Program-made: the position numbers and the translations under genes
Part shown: one piece after another, positions 1-5,810 of the stretch
How positions within the stretch are numbered: the stretch's first letter is position 1
Layout of the letters: each line of letters starts with the position of its first letter
Notes under the pieces: model-generated
Databases searched by the model: none
What the model was told of the DNA's origin: nothing
What the model saw: only the letters and a program-made list of their open reading frames with translations
NCBI GenBank assembly: GCA_937136445.1
Contig: CAKZOQ010000179.1
Coordinates: 1 to 6,423, forward strand
Direction of reading: 5' to 3'
Source: an uncultured Gemmatimonadota bacterium
Lineage (GTDB): Bacteria > Gemmatimonadota > Gemmatimonadetes > Longimicrobiales > Gaopeijiaceae
DNA: 6,423 nucleotides

Positions 1-1
1 T

Positions 2-52
2 CCGGTGTCCCCCCCATCCGTCGGAAGCCCCGCGCTCCAGGATCCAACGTGA
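2..52 (+). CDS. C-terminal tail of an unidentified upstream gene (partial)
   Basis: The frame starting at base 2 is open from the window edge to a TGA at 50-52 and reads PVSPPSVGSPALQDPT then stop. Only 16 residues are visible, so the product cannot be identified. The case for a real gene end is positional. The TGA overlaps the GTG start of the next gene as GTGA, the same 4-nt overlap found at other gene junctions here. A spurious open stretch of this length is easy to get in GC-rich DNA, so this rests mainly on the overlap pattern. The frame of the downstream lipoprotein is also open back to base 1, which leaves some doubt. Confidence 0.45.
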   Translation, partial: PVSPPSVGSPALQDPT

Positions 53-1353
53 ACCGCCTCCCCCTCGTGGCCCTGGCCGTCCTGGCCCTCGCCACCGTCG
101 CATGTGAAGAGACTCCGCCGACCTCGGTGGACCCGGATGTCCTCCCGCCCGAACCCATTACCGTGGAGGCTGGCCTGTCGTGGGACGAGTTCGGCGGCGG
201 CCTCCAGGTCTTCCCGGGCTTCGGCTCCGCCTCGGATCTTGGCTCCGGGGTCCTGGCCGAGGACTTCGAAGGCGTCCTCGACGCCCGAACGCTGGGTCGC
301 TTTGCCGCCTTCCCCCGGACCATCACCGTCCGGGACAGCACCGGTGGGACCCGGGCCGACTCGCTTCCCATCTTCCGGGCGGGCCGGGTGGGCGTGGTCC
401 TGGACCCCGAGGCCAGCACCAATCAGGAGCCCGTCACCGTGACCCTCGGCGCCCTCTCCCAGGTCTGGGACCCCGCATCCACCACCTGGGAGCGGGCGGT
501 GGACACCATCGGAGACGCCCGCCCCTGGGGTGAGCCTGGCGCCGGATCGGCCCGTCCGCTCGGGGAGATGGTCTGGGACCCGGCGGAGAACGACACCGTG
601 TACTTCCCGGTGGATTCCGCGCAGCTCGCCGAGTGGCGGGACACCACCGCCCTGGACCAGGGCATCGTCGTGGGTGTCGAGACCCCGGGCGAGCGCATCC
701 AGGTCCAGCGGATCCTCCTGAGCCTGGATGTGGAATCCACCCTCGATCCGGACACGGTGGTGTCGTCGACGGTGACCCGGCGGGACCTGACCTTCATCTA
801 CTCCCCGGTGCCGGAGCCCCCCCCGGACGGGATCCGCATCGGCGGGACGCCGTCCTGGCGCACCGTCCTGCAGGTTCGGGCACCCGAGACGCTCACCGGG
901 CCGCCGGCGCTCTGTGAGCGGGTGGGGTGTCCCGTCGCGGTGGATCCGGACCAGATCAACTACGCGGCGCTGGTCTTCCGGACCCGCGCGGGCCCGCCGG
1001 CCTTCCAGCCGACGGACACGGTGAACCTGGACGTCCGACCGGTCCTGGCGCCCGAGGTCCTTCCCAAGTCGCCGCTGGGAGCCTCCCTCACCGGGTCGGT
1101 GGGCCGACGGGTCGGACCGAACCTGTTCGCGGAAGGGGAGGGCGCCGAGATCGAGATCCCCGTCACCGAGTTCATCCAGGATCAGCTCCGGGGCGAGACC
1201 GCCACCGGCGAGAACGCGCCGGTCTACGTGGCCCTCCTCTCCACCTTCGAGCCCCTCTCCATCGCCTTCGCGTCCTTCCACGGTCCCGGGAGCGAACTGG
1301 AGCCTCGACTGAAGATCATCCTCACCACCGGCGCTACGGTGGAACTGCCATGA
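49..1353 (+). CDS. Predicted secreted lipoprotein, function unknown (weak DNRLRE-like features)
   Basis: This 434-aa protein begins with a typical export signal: a short basic start (R3), a hydrophobic core over residues 4-18, and Cys19 in a TVAC context. That suggests lipidation by signal peptidase II, although Thr at -3 is a poor lipobox residue. A Pro/acidic linker (about 20-38) follows. The rest looks beta-rich with no membrane segment. Residues about 144-167 (TTWERAV, PW, G-PG) and the C-terminus about 393-426 (YVALLSTFEP then PRLKIILT) loosely resemble DNRLRE/CBM96 or DUF4270-type extracellular modules. This is by eye and unconfirmed. C289 and C294 form a CX4C pair that could be a disulfide. 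The GTG start is chosen because the signal peptide begins there and it overlaps the upstream stop (GTGA). There is no strong Shine-Dalgarno, so coupling is likely. It overlaps the next gene by ATGA, suggesting a joint role with that outer-membrane protein. Confidence 0.8.
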   Translation: MNRLPLVALAVLALATVACEETPPTSVDPDVLPPEPITVEAGLSWDEFGGGLQVFPGFGSASDLGSGVLAEDFEGVLDARTLGRFAAFPRTITVRDSTGGTRADSLPIFRAGRVGVVLDPEASTNQEPVTVTLGALSQVWDPASTTWERAVDTIGDARPWGEPGAGSARPLGEMVWDPAENDTVYFPVDSAQLAEWRDTTALDQGIVVGVETPGERIQVQRILLSLDVESTLDPDTVVSSTVTRRDLTFIYSPVPEPPPDGIRIGGTPSWRTVLQVRAPETLTGPPALCERVGCPVAVDPDQINYAALVFRTRAGPPAFQPTDTVNLDVRPVLAPEVLPKSPLGASLTGSVGRRVGPNLFAEGEGAEIEIPVTEFIQDQLRGETATGENAPVYVALLSTFEPLSIAFASFHGPGSELEPRLKIILTTGATVELP

Positions 1354-2543
1354 CCGCTCCTTCCCGCTCCCCGGCCATGCGCCTCCCGGCCCTTCTTCTC
1401 GTCGCCGCGGCGCTGGGCCCGGCGTCGCTCCACGGGCAGTCCATCTACAACTCCGCCGGCCTGGGCCTGCCGGTGGAGTCGCTGGACGCCCGGACCCGGT
1501 CCCTGGGCAATGTGGGCATCGGCCTCCTGGGGAGTCGGGTGCTCCCCTCGGATCCGGCGGCGGCGGCGCTCCTGGGGATCCCCGGCGCCGTCCTCACCGC
1601 CCAGCCCTCCTGGGTGGAGCTGGGACGCACCGACACCGGCGAGACCGGAAGCTACCAGGGTACGCGCTTTCCGCTTGTGGGCATCTCCTACCCGGCCTGG
1701 GACTTCGGGATGGCCACCTTCTCCTTCGGCTCGGTGCTGGACCAGCGTTACTCGGGCATCCGCAACGCCACCGTCGATCTGGAGGAGGGCCCGGTGGCCG
1801 TCGTGGACAGCTTCGACGTGTCCGGGGGGATCTCCGAGGTCCGTCTGGGGCTCGCCCGTCCGGTGGGCTCGGCCTTTCAGGTGGGGGTAAGCGTGGGGCG
1901 CTACACGGGCTCGACCCTTCGCACCCTGATCCGGTCGCTGGACGGTGTCAGCCTCACCGGCACGGTCTCGGACTTCCAGGAGGGCGGGCGGTGGGAGTAC
2001 TCCGGGACCTCCGTCACGGGCGGGGCTTCGATGAACGTGGGACAGATCGCCCGACTCGCCGGGAGCGTGACCTGGTCCTCCGAGCTCACGGCCCAGGCGG
2101 ACTCCGAGGAACAGGACGACCGCACCTTCGACCTCCCCCTGGAGCTGCGGGTGGGGGCGTCGGCCATGCTGGCCCCCGGCCTCCTGGTGAACGCCAGCCT
2201 CCGTCGGGCGAGCTGGGGTGGAACGGGGGACGATCTCCGGACCGGCATCGCCCGGGACGTCACCGCCTACGGCGCCGGGATCGAATTGTCCCGCGCGCAG
2301 CTCCTCGGACGGCAGGCACCCATCCGGGTGGGCTACCGCTCGGCGGACCTTCCCTTCTCCCTGAACGGCGAGCCCGCGTCGGAGACGGCGTGGACGGGGG
2401 GCATCGGACTCGATCTGGCCAGCACCGGCCCCCTGGTCCTGGCGGGTCTGGATCTGGCGGTGGAGTGGGGGGAGCGTTCGGAGATCGGCGTGGTGGAGGA
2501 CTTCTGGCGGGGGTCGCTGACCCTCCGGGTGTCGGGGCTCTAG
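1350..2543 (+). CDS. Predicted outer-membrane beta-barrel protein, FadL/PorV-like, function unknown
   Basis: The protein is 397 aa. Residues 1-29 are a signal peptide: basic residues R6 and R11, a hydrophobic stretch at 12-23, and probable cleavage near SLHG/Q30. Mature residues 46-80 carry the pattern DARTRSLGNVGIG then SDPAAAALLGIPGA. This recalls the AR-LG-AG and NPA motifs at the N-terminus of FadL/PorV/UPF0164-type barrels. The remainder alternates hydrophobic and polar residues with many Gly and aromatic residues, and ends in amphipathic strands (LDLAVEWGERSE, then FWRGSLTLRVSGL). It ends in Leu rather than the usual terminal Phe. The ATG at 1350 overlaps the preceding stop (ATGA) and has GGTGGA about 6 nt upstream. 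ATG 1377 (M10) is an alternative that keeps the signal. The frame stays open back to 927, but that extension is a shadow of the lipoprotein gene. Family-level localisation is fairly secure; substrate is unknown. Confidence 0.8.
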   Translation: MTAPSRSPAMRLPALLLVAAALGPASLHGQSIYNSAGLGLPVESLDARTRSLGNVGIGLLGSRVLPSDPAAAALLGIPGAVLTAQPSWVELGRTDTGETGSYQGTRFPLVGISYPAWDFGMATFSFGSVLDQRYSGIRNATVDLEEGPVAVVDSFDVSGGISEVRLGLARPVGSAFQVGVSVGRYTGSTLRTLIRSLDGVSLTGTVSDFQEGGRWEYSGTSVTGGASMNVGQIARLAGSVTWSSELTAQADSEEQDDRTFDLPLELRVGASAMLAPGLLVNASLRRASWGGTGDDLRTGIARDVTAYGAGIELSRAQLLGRQAPIRVGYRSADLPFSLNGEPASETAWTGGIGLDLASTGPLVLAGLDLAVEWGERSEIGVVEDFWRGSLTLRVSGL

Positions 2544-2617
2544 AAGGGTGCTGAGGAAGTGGGGTACGGCCGCGCACGAGGGTCTTGCGAGTATCAGACC
2601 AGGAAGAGCGACGAATG

Positions 2618-2632
2618 CGATGCGGCGCATCG
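2618..2632. repeat. 15-nt perfect palindrome upstream of mtaB
   Basis: CGATGCG (2618-2624) is exactly the reverse complement of CGCATCG (2626-2632), around a single central G. As RNA it would form a 6-bp stem with a GGC loop. It abuts the GGGGAGGAG Shine-Dalgarno run of mtaB at 2632-2640. No T-run follows, so it is not an intrinsic terminator. It could be an operator or a hairpin affecting initiation, or chance in GC-rich sequence. Confidence 0.4.
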
Positions 2633-2640
2633 GGGAGGAG
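2632..2640 (+). promoter_or_regulatory. Shine-Dalgarno sequence upstream of mtaB, unusually distant
   Basis: GGGGAGGAG contains a GGAGG core at 2634-2638. The first in-frame mtaB ATG is at 2653, giving a gap of 14 nt, longer than the usual 5-9. An in-frame TGA at 2644 rules out any start between the two for mtaB. A GTG at 2643 sits closer but opens only a 9-codon frame that ends in TAG at 2670-2672. Confidence 0.6.
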
Positions 2641-2652
2641 CCGTGACGCCGT

Positions 2653-3999
2653 ATGATGCCGCAACCGCCTAGGACCGCCCGCACCGTGGCCGAGCGCTCC
2701 GGCCCCCGGATGTACTTCCACACCTTCGGGTGCAAGGCCAACCAGTACGACACCGAGCGGATGCGGCAGGAGGGAGAGGCGCGTCTGGCCCGGACCGTGG
2801 AATCGTGGGCTGAAGCGGATGTCTGCGTTCTGAATACCTGCACGGTGACCAACGCCGCCGACGCCTCCGCCCGCCGCCTCATCCGACGCATCCGGCGGGA
2901 GAACCCCGAGGCGAAGGTGGTGGTGGCCGGCTGCTCGGCGGCTCTGAAGGCGGACGCCTACCGGTCCATGGACGAGGTATCCGGGGTGGTGGAGGGCCAC
3001 GATCCGGTGGCCGTCGCCGGGGCGGCGGTCTCCGCCCTCCCCCGACCCGTCCAGATCGAGGTGCGGGCCGGCCTGGACCGCATCCACGGCGAACCCATCG
3101 GTGGCGAGCTCCTGCGCCGCCGCCGCGGGATGTCTCGGGGGTGGCTGAAGATCCAGGACGGGTGCGACCGGAAGTGCTCCTTCTGCGCCACCCGCCTCGC
3201 CCGGGGGGCCTCCCGGTCCCGATCTCCGGACGAGATCGTGGCCGAGGCCCGACTCCTGGCCCGGACCCATCCAGAGCTGGTCCTCACGGGGATCCACATC
3301 GGTCACTACGGGCGGGACCTGGAGCCCCGTTGGACGCTCTCCCGGCTCACGGCCCGGCTCCTGGACGCCGTCGCCGAGGTCCGGTTCCGCCTGGGGAGCG
3401 TGGAGGCCACCGAGATCGACGATCTCCTGCTGGAGCTCTTGGAAACTTCCGGCGGCCGGGTGGTGCCGCACCTCCACATGCCCCTCCAGAGCGGGGCCGA
3501 TCCCGTACTTCGTCGCATGCGCCGGTGGCACACCCGGGAGCAGTACCGCGACCGGGTGCTGGAGATCGCAGGGCGGGTCCATCCGCTGGGGCTCGGCGCC
3601 GACGTCATCACCGGCTTCCCCGGCGAGACCGATGCCGATCACGCCCGCACCCGGGCCCTGGTGGAGGAGCTGCCCTTCACGTACCTGCACGTCTTTCCCT
3701 ATTCGCCCCGGGACGGCACGGCGGCCACCGAGCTGAGCGATCCGGTGCCGGAGCGGGTGGCGGGGGAACGAAGCCGCGAGCTTCGCGAGCTGGCTCAGGC
3801 GAAGGGTCGGGCCTACCGCCAGGGCAGGGTGGGGGCGGACGCTCGGGTCGTCGTGGAGGTGGGTGGGGAGCAGGCCCTCACCGGGGACTACCTCCGGGTG
3901 GGTGTTCGAGGATCCCCGCCGGACGGGGCCGGGGGCGTGGTTCCCGGTACCCTGCAGGGGGACGGGGACCATCTGTATATTGCATGGCCCCGCGTCTGA
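2653..3999 (+). CDS. mtaB: tRNA (N6-L-threonylcarbamoyladenosine(37)-C2)-methylthiotransferase MtaB
   Basis: MtaB is a cytosolic radical-SAM enzyme that adds a methylthio group to C2 of t6A37, giving ms2t6A37 in tRNAs reading ANN codons such as tRNA-Lys. The protein is 448 aa, close to B. subtilis MtaB/YqeV. The N-terminal UPF0004 domain carries the auxiliary [4Fe-4S] cysteines C27 (TFGCKANQYD), C63 (LNTCTVTN) and C94 (VAGCSA). The radical-SAM cluster is C171-C175-C178 (GCDRKCSFC), followed by ATRLARGASRSR and LTGIHIGHYG. LHMPLQSGAD and ITGFPGETDADH are further family motifs. Residues about 380-448 look like a TRAM RNA-binding domain (ALTGDYLRV). TFGCKAN with QYD separates it from RimO and from the adjacent MiaB. 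The start is ATG 2653 or ATG 2656, since TGA 2644 closes the frame upstream. M20 (2710) begins just before the first motif but lacks a Shine-Dalgarno. It is followed after 43 nt by its paralogue miaB. Confidence 0.95.
   Translation: MMPQPPRTARTVAERSGPRMYFHTFGCKANQYDTERMRQEGEARLARTVESWAEADVCVLNTCTVTNAADASARRLIRRIRRENPEAKVVVAGCSAALKADAYRSMDEVSGVVEGHDPVAVAGAAVSALPRPVQIEVRAGLDRIHGEPIGGELLRRRRGMSRGWLKIQDGCDRKCSFCATRLARGASRSRSPDEIVAEARLLARTHPELVLTGIHIGHYGRDLEPRWTLSRLTARLLDAVAEVRFRLGSVEATEIDDLLLELLETSGGRVVPHLHMPLQSGADPVLRRMRRWHTREQYRDRVLEIAGRVHPLGLGADVITGFPGETDADHARTRALVEELPFTYLHVFPYSPRDGTAATELSDPVPERVAGERSRELRELAQAKGRAYRQGRVGADARVVVEVGGEQALTGDYLRVGVRGSPPDGAGGVVPGTLQGDGDHLYIAWPRV
3974..3981 (+). promoter_or_regulatory. 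Possible -10 promoter element for miaB
   Basis: TGTATATT lies inside the last codons of mtaB (Leu-Tyr-Ile). TATATT matches five of six bases of the TATAAT consensus and has TG immediately before it. It is one of very few AT-rich patches in the window and lies about 60 nt before the miaB ATG. No recognisable -35 box sits 16-18 nt upstream. Coding constraint (the TRAM domain) may explain the bases instead. Confidence 0.3.
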
Positions 4000-4042
4000 G
4001 CCCTTTCTGAACGGGCCCTGTCCGCCCGCACCTCCCCGAGCC

Positions 4043-5455
4043 ATGACCTCCACCCCAACCCCGCGTCGGCGCGCGTACGTCGAGACGTACGGCTGCCAGA
4101 TGAACATCAGCGACGGCGAGCTCATGGAAGGCATCCTCGAGTCCGACGGCTACGAGATCGTCGAGAGCCCTGAGGAGGCCGACGTGGTCCTGGTGAACAC
4201 CTGCGCCATCCGGGAGCATGCCGAGCAGCGGGTGCTGGGCCGGGTGGCTCAGCTCGGGGGACTGAAGAAGGAGCGCCCCGACGTTGTGGTGGGGGTGACG
4301 GGGTGCATGGCCCAGCGGCTGGGCGAATCCCTCCTGGACGGGGGCCGTCGGGTCGATCTGGTGATGGGCCCCGACGGGTACCGGGACCTGCCCGAGGCGC
4401 TGGAGAAGCTGCGGGGTCCGGGGTGGACCCCGGGGAATGGCTCGGGATCGACCGATGAGGTGGCGCCCGCCCGCAAGAAGGTCACCGAGCTGGCGGTCCT
4501 GGACCTGAGCCTCGGGGAGAACTACCAGGGCCTGGAGCAGCGCCGCTCCGAGGGCCCTTCGGCCTGGGTGCCCATCCAACGTGGCTGCGACCACCGGTGC
4601 ACCTACTGCATCGTGCCCTACGTCCGCGGCGACGAGAAGAACCGGGATCCCCGCGAAGTCCTCCAGGAGATCCGGGGCCTGGCGGAGAGCGGCGTGAGCG
4701 ACGTCACGCTCCTGGGCCAGACGGTGAACTCCTACGCCGTGGACGGGTGGGGCTTCGCCGACCTCCTCCAGTCGGTGGCACGGGTGGACGGGATCCGTCG
4801 GGTCTGGTTCACCTCCCCGCACCCCAACGACGTGACCCCGGAGATGGTGGAGGTCATGGCCACCGAGCCGGCCGTCTGCGAGCAGCTCCACCTGCCGGCC
4901 CAGTCCGGTGCGGACCGGGTGCTCAAGCGGATGCTGCGCCGCTACACCGTCGAGGGCTTTCTGGAGAAGGTGGAGATGGTCCGCGAGGCCATTCCGGACG
5001 TCAGCCTCTCCACCGACATCATCGTCGCCTTCCCCGGCGAGACGGAGGAGGAGTTCCAGGCCACCCTGGAGCTCATGCGGAGGGTCCGCTTCGACGATGC
5101 CTTCACCTACAAGTACTCCTCTCGTGAGGGGACCCCGGCCACGCGGCTTCCGGAGGAGGACTTCGTGCCGGACGACGTTGCGCAGGAGCGGCTGGAGCGA
5201 CTCATCGACCTGCGTCTCGAGATCCAGCGCGAGATCAACCGCGCCGAGGTGGGTCGGGTGGAGGAGGTCCTGGTGGAGAAGGAGGCCCGTGGAGAGGGCC
5301 AGATGCTCGGGCGGACCCGACGGAACAAGGTCGTGGCCTTCCCTGGGGAACCGGAGTTGGTGGGGCAGTACACGAAGGTGGTGCTCGAGACCACCACCGG
5401 AGCCACCTTCGTCGGCCGGGAGCTGGGCCCCCAGGAGCTGGTAGGCACGGGATGA
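4043..5455 (+). CDS. miaB: tRNA-2-methylthio-N6-dimethylallyladenosine synthase MiaB
   Basis: MiaB is a cytosolic radical-SAM methylthiotransferase that converts i6A37 to ms2i6A37 in tRNAs reading UNN codons, downstream of MiaA. The 470-aa length is close to E. coli MiaB. The UPF0004 domain supplies auxiliary-cluster cysteines C18 (YGCQMNISD), C54 (NTCAIREHAEQR) and C88 (GCMAQR). The radical-SAM cysteines are C182-C186-C189 (GCDHRCTYCIVPYVRG), followed by TLLGQTVNSY, LHLPAQSGAD and IIVAFPGETEEEF. The C-terminal region about 400-470 (VEEVLVEKEARGEGQMLGRTRRN, ending FVGREL) is the TRAM domain. A Gly/Pro/Ser-rich linker (about 124-140) precedes the radical-SAM domain. ATG 4043 is chosen because it begins just before the first conserved motif. 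The frame stays open back to 3863 inside mtaB, but that part has no MiaB similarity. Only a weak GAG precedes the start. It overlaps the LapA-domain gene by ATGA. Confidence 0.97.
   Translation: MTSTPTPRRRAYVETYGCQMNISDGELMEGILESDGYEIVESPEEADVVLVNTCAIREHAEQRVLGRVAQLGGLKKERPDVVVGVTGCMAQRLGESLLDGGRRVDLVMGPDGYRDLPEALEKLRGPGWTPGNGSGSTDEVAPARKKVTELAVLDLSLGENYQGLEQRRSEGPSAWVPIQRGCDHRCTYCIVPYVRGDEKNRDPREVLQEIRGLAESGVSDVTLLGQTVNSYAVDGWGFADLLQSVARVDGIRRVWFTSPHPNDVTPEMVEVMATEPAVCEQLHLPAQSGADRVLKRMLRRYTVEGFLEKVEMVREAIPDVSLSTDIIVAFPGETEEEFQATLELMRRVRFDDAFTYKYSSREGTPATRLPEEDFVPDDVAQERLERLIDLRLEIQREINRAEVGRVEEVLVEKEARGEGQMLGRTRRNKVVAFPGEPELVGQYTKVVLETTTGATFVGRELGPQELVGTG
4413..4431. repeat. Intragenic inverted repeat in the miaB linker
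   Basis: GGGGTCC (4413-4419) and GGACCCC (4425-4431) are perfect reverse complements around a 5-nt GGGGT loop, predicting a very stable 7-bp hairpin in miaB mRNA. It encodes the Gly/Pro-rich linker between the UPF0004 and radical-SAM domains. It could slow translation between domains, but a GC-rich coding bias could produce it by chance. Confidence 0.4.
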
Positions 5456-5775
5456 GTCGACTCGCGGGAGGCGCCGGGGTCCTGCTGGTGCTCGCTCTCG
5501 CCATGGCGTTCGCCTCCCTCAACGGCGGCCAGCGCGTCACCCTCCGTCTGGGGTTCGCCACCTTCTACGGGGTCCCCCTCACCCTGGTGGCCTTCTCCGG
5601 GGTGCTCGTCGGCATGGTGATCATGCTGGTGGCGGGGATCCGCTCGGACCTGAAGGTCCGGCGCATCCTCCGGGAACGCCTGGCCGAGGAGAGCCGCGAG
5701 GAATCCCTGCGGTTCGTGGATCGCGCCCAGCAGGAGCTCTTCATGGCCGAACAGGAGGACGCGGAAGCCACATGA
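5452..5775 (+). CDS. LapA-domain (DUF1049) inner-membrane protein
   Basis: This 107-aa protein has the architecture of the LapA_dom family (DUF1049). TM1 is at about 8-23 and is followed by NGGQRVTLRLGF, matching the family's N-x-x-x-V-x-L-x-F segment. TM2 follows at about 41-63 (VPLTLVAFSGVLVGMVIMLVAG). The cytoplasmic tail at 64-107 is charged and probably helical or coiled-coil (KVRRILRERLAEESREES). E. coli LapA (YciS) works with LapB to control LpxC turnover and lipopolysaccharide assembly. Many stand-alone LapA-domain proteins are uncharacterised, and no LapB partner is visible here, so the role stays open. The ATG at 5452 overlaps the miaB stop (ATGA), with AGGAG at 5433-5437 about 14 nt upstream, consistent with translational coupling. 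Its own stop overlaps a further ATG at 5772. Confidence 0.85.
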   Translation: MSRLAGGAGVLLVLALAMAFASLNGGQRVTLRLGFATFYGVPLTLVAFSGVLVGMVIMLVAGIRSDLKVRRILRERLAEESREESLRFVDRAQQELFMAEQEDAEAT

Positions 5776-5810
5776 CCTTCCGGACGAAGGAGGTCCGGGG
5801 ATCGGCCTGA
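5772..5810 (+). CDS. Candidate 12-codon leader ORF between lapA-like gene and comEC
   Basis: ATG 5772 overlaps the stop of the LapA-domain gene as ATGA and opens a frame reading MTFRTKEVRGSA, closed by TGA at 5808-5810. That TGA in turn overlaps a CTG at 5807 lying in the comEC frame. The mini-ORF spans the only strong Shine-Dalgarno sequence near comEC, so ribosomes finishing it would melt the hairpin that displays the Shine-Dalgarno. It may be a coupling leader peptide, the former comEC start after a frameshift, or chance. No homology can be claimed for 12 residues. Confidence 0.35.
   Translation: MTFRTKEVRGSA
5778..5800 (+). promoter_or_regulatory. Hairpin presenting the comEC Shine-Dalgarno sequence in its loop
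   Basis: CCGGAC (5780-5785) and GTCCGG (5793-5798) are perfect reverse complements. Two more T-G wobble pairs (5778-5779 with 5799-5800) are possible. The 7-nt loop 5786-5792 is GAAGGAG, so the AAGGAGGT Shine-Dalgarno (5787-5794) lies mostly in the loop with its last bases in the stem. No T-tract follows, so it is not a terminator. It is likely the ribosome landing site for comEC, possibly modulated by folding or by translation of the mini-ORF crossing it. Confidence 0.5.

Noticed and set aside
927..1349. N-terminal extension of the outer-membrane protein back to 927
   Set aside because: It overlaps the lipoprotein gene and is Gly/Arg/Pro-rich. The signal peptide begins at 1350, where the ATGA overlap and a GGTGGA ribosome site also lie.
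2548..2646. 32-codon open frame from GTG 2548 filling the spacer before mtaB
   Set aside because: It has no properly spaced Shine-Dalgarno, no recognisable motif, and its length is unremarkable in GC-rich DNA.
2544..2652. Possible terminator or sigma-70 promoter in the spacer before mtaB
   Set aside because: The only hairpin (2618-2632) has no T-tract. TTGCGA at 2585 and TATCAG at 2592 are not spaced as a -35/-10 pair.
1224..2891. Long open frame on the - strand (555 codons)
   Set aside because: It is antisense to the lipoprotein, barrel and mtaB genes, has low-complexity Gly/Arg/Pro/His composition with no family motifs, and is the usual by-product of very high GC at third codon positions.
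2653..3999. Assignment of the first methylthiotransferase as RimO or a second MiaB
   Set aside because: The TFGCKANQYD N-terminus, LTGIHIGHYG and the LTGDYLRV TRAM pattern fit MtaB. RimO's LGC-KN-VD and MiaB's YGCQMN and NTCAIRE motifs are absent.
3863..4042. N-terminal extension of miaB back to 3863
   Set aside because: It would lie within mtaB's TRAM domain in another phase and add 60 residues unlike any MiaB. The ATG at 4043 gives the usual family length.
2260..4134. Long open frame on the - strand (624 codons)
   Set aside because: It lies opposite mtaB, whose cysteine motifs fix the coding strand. The predicted protein is compositionally biased and carries no recognisable domain.
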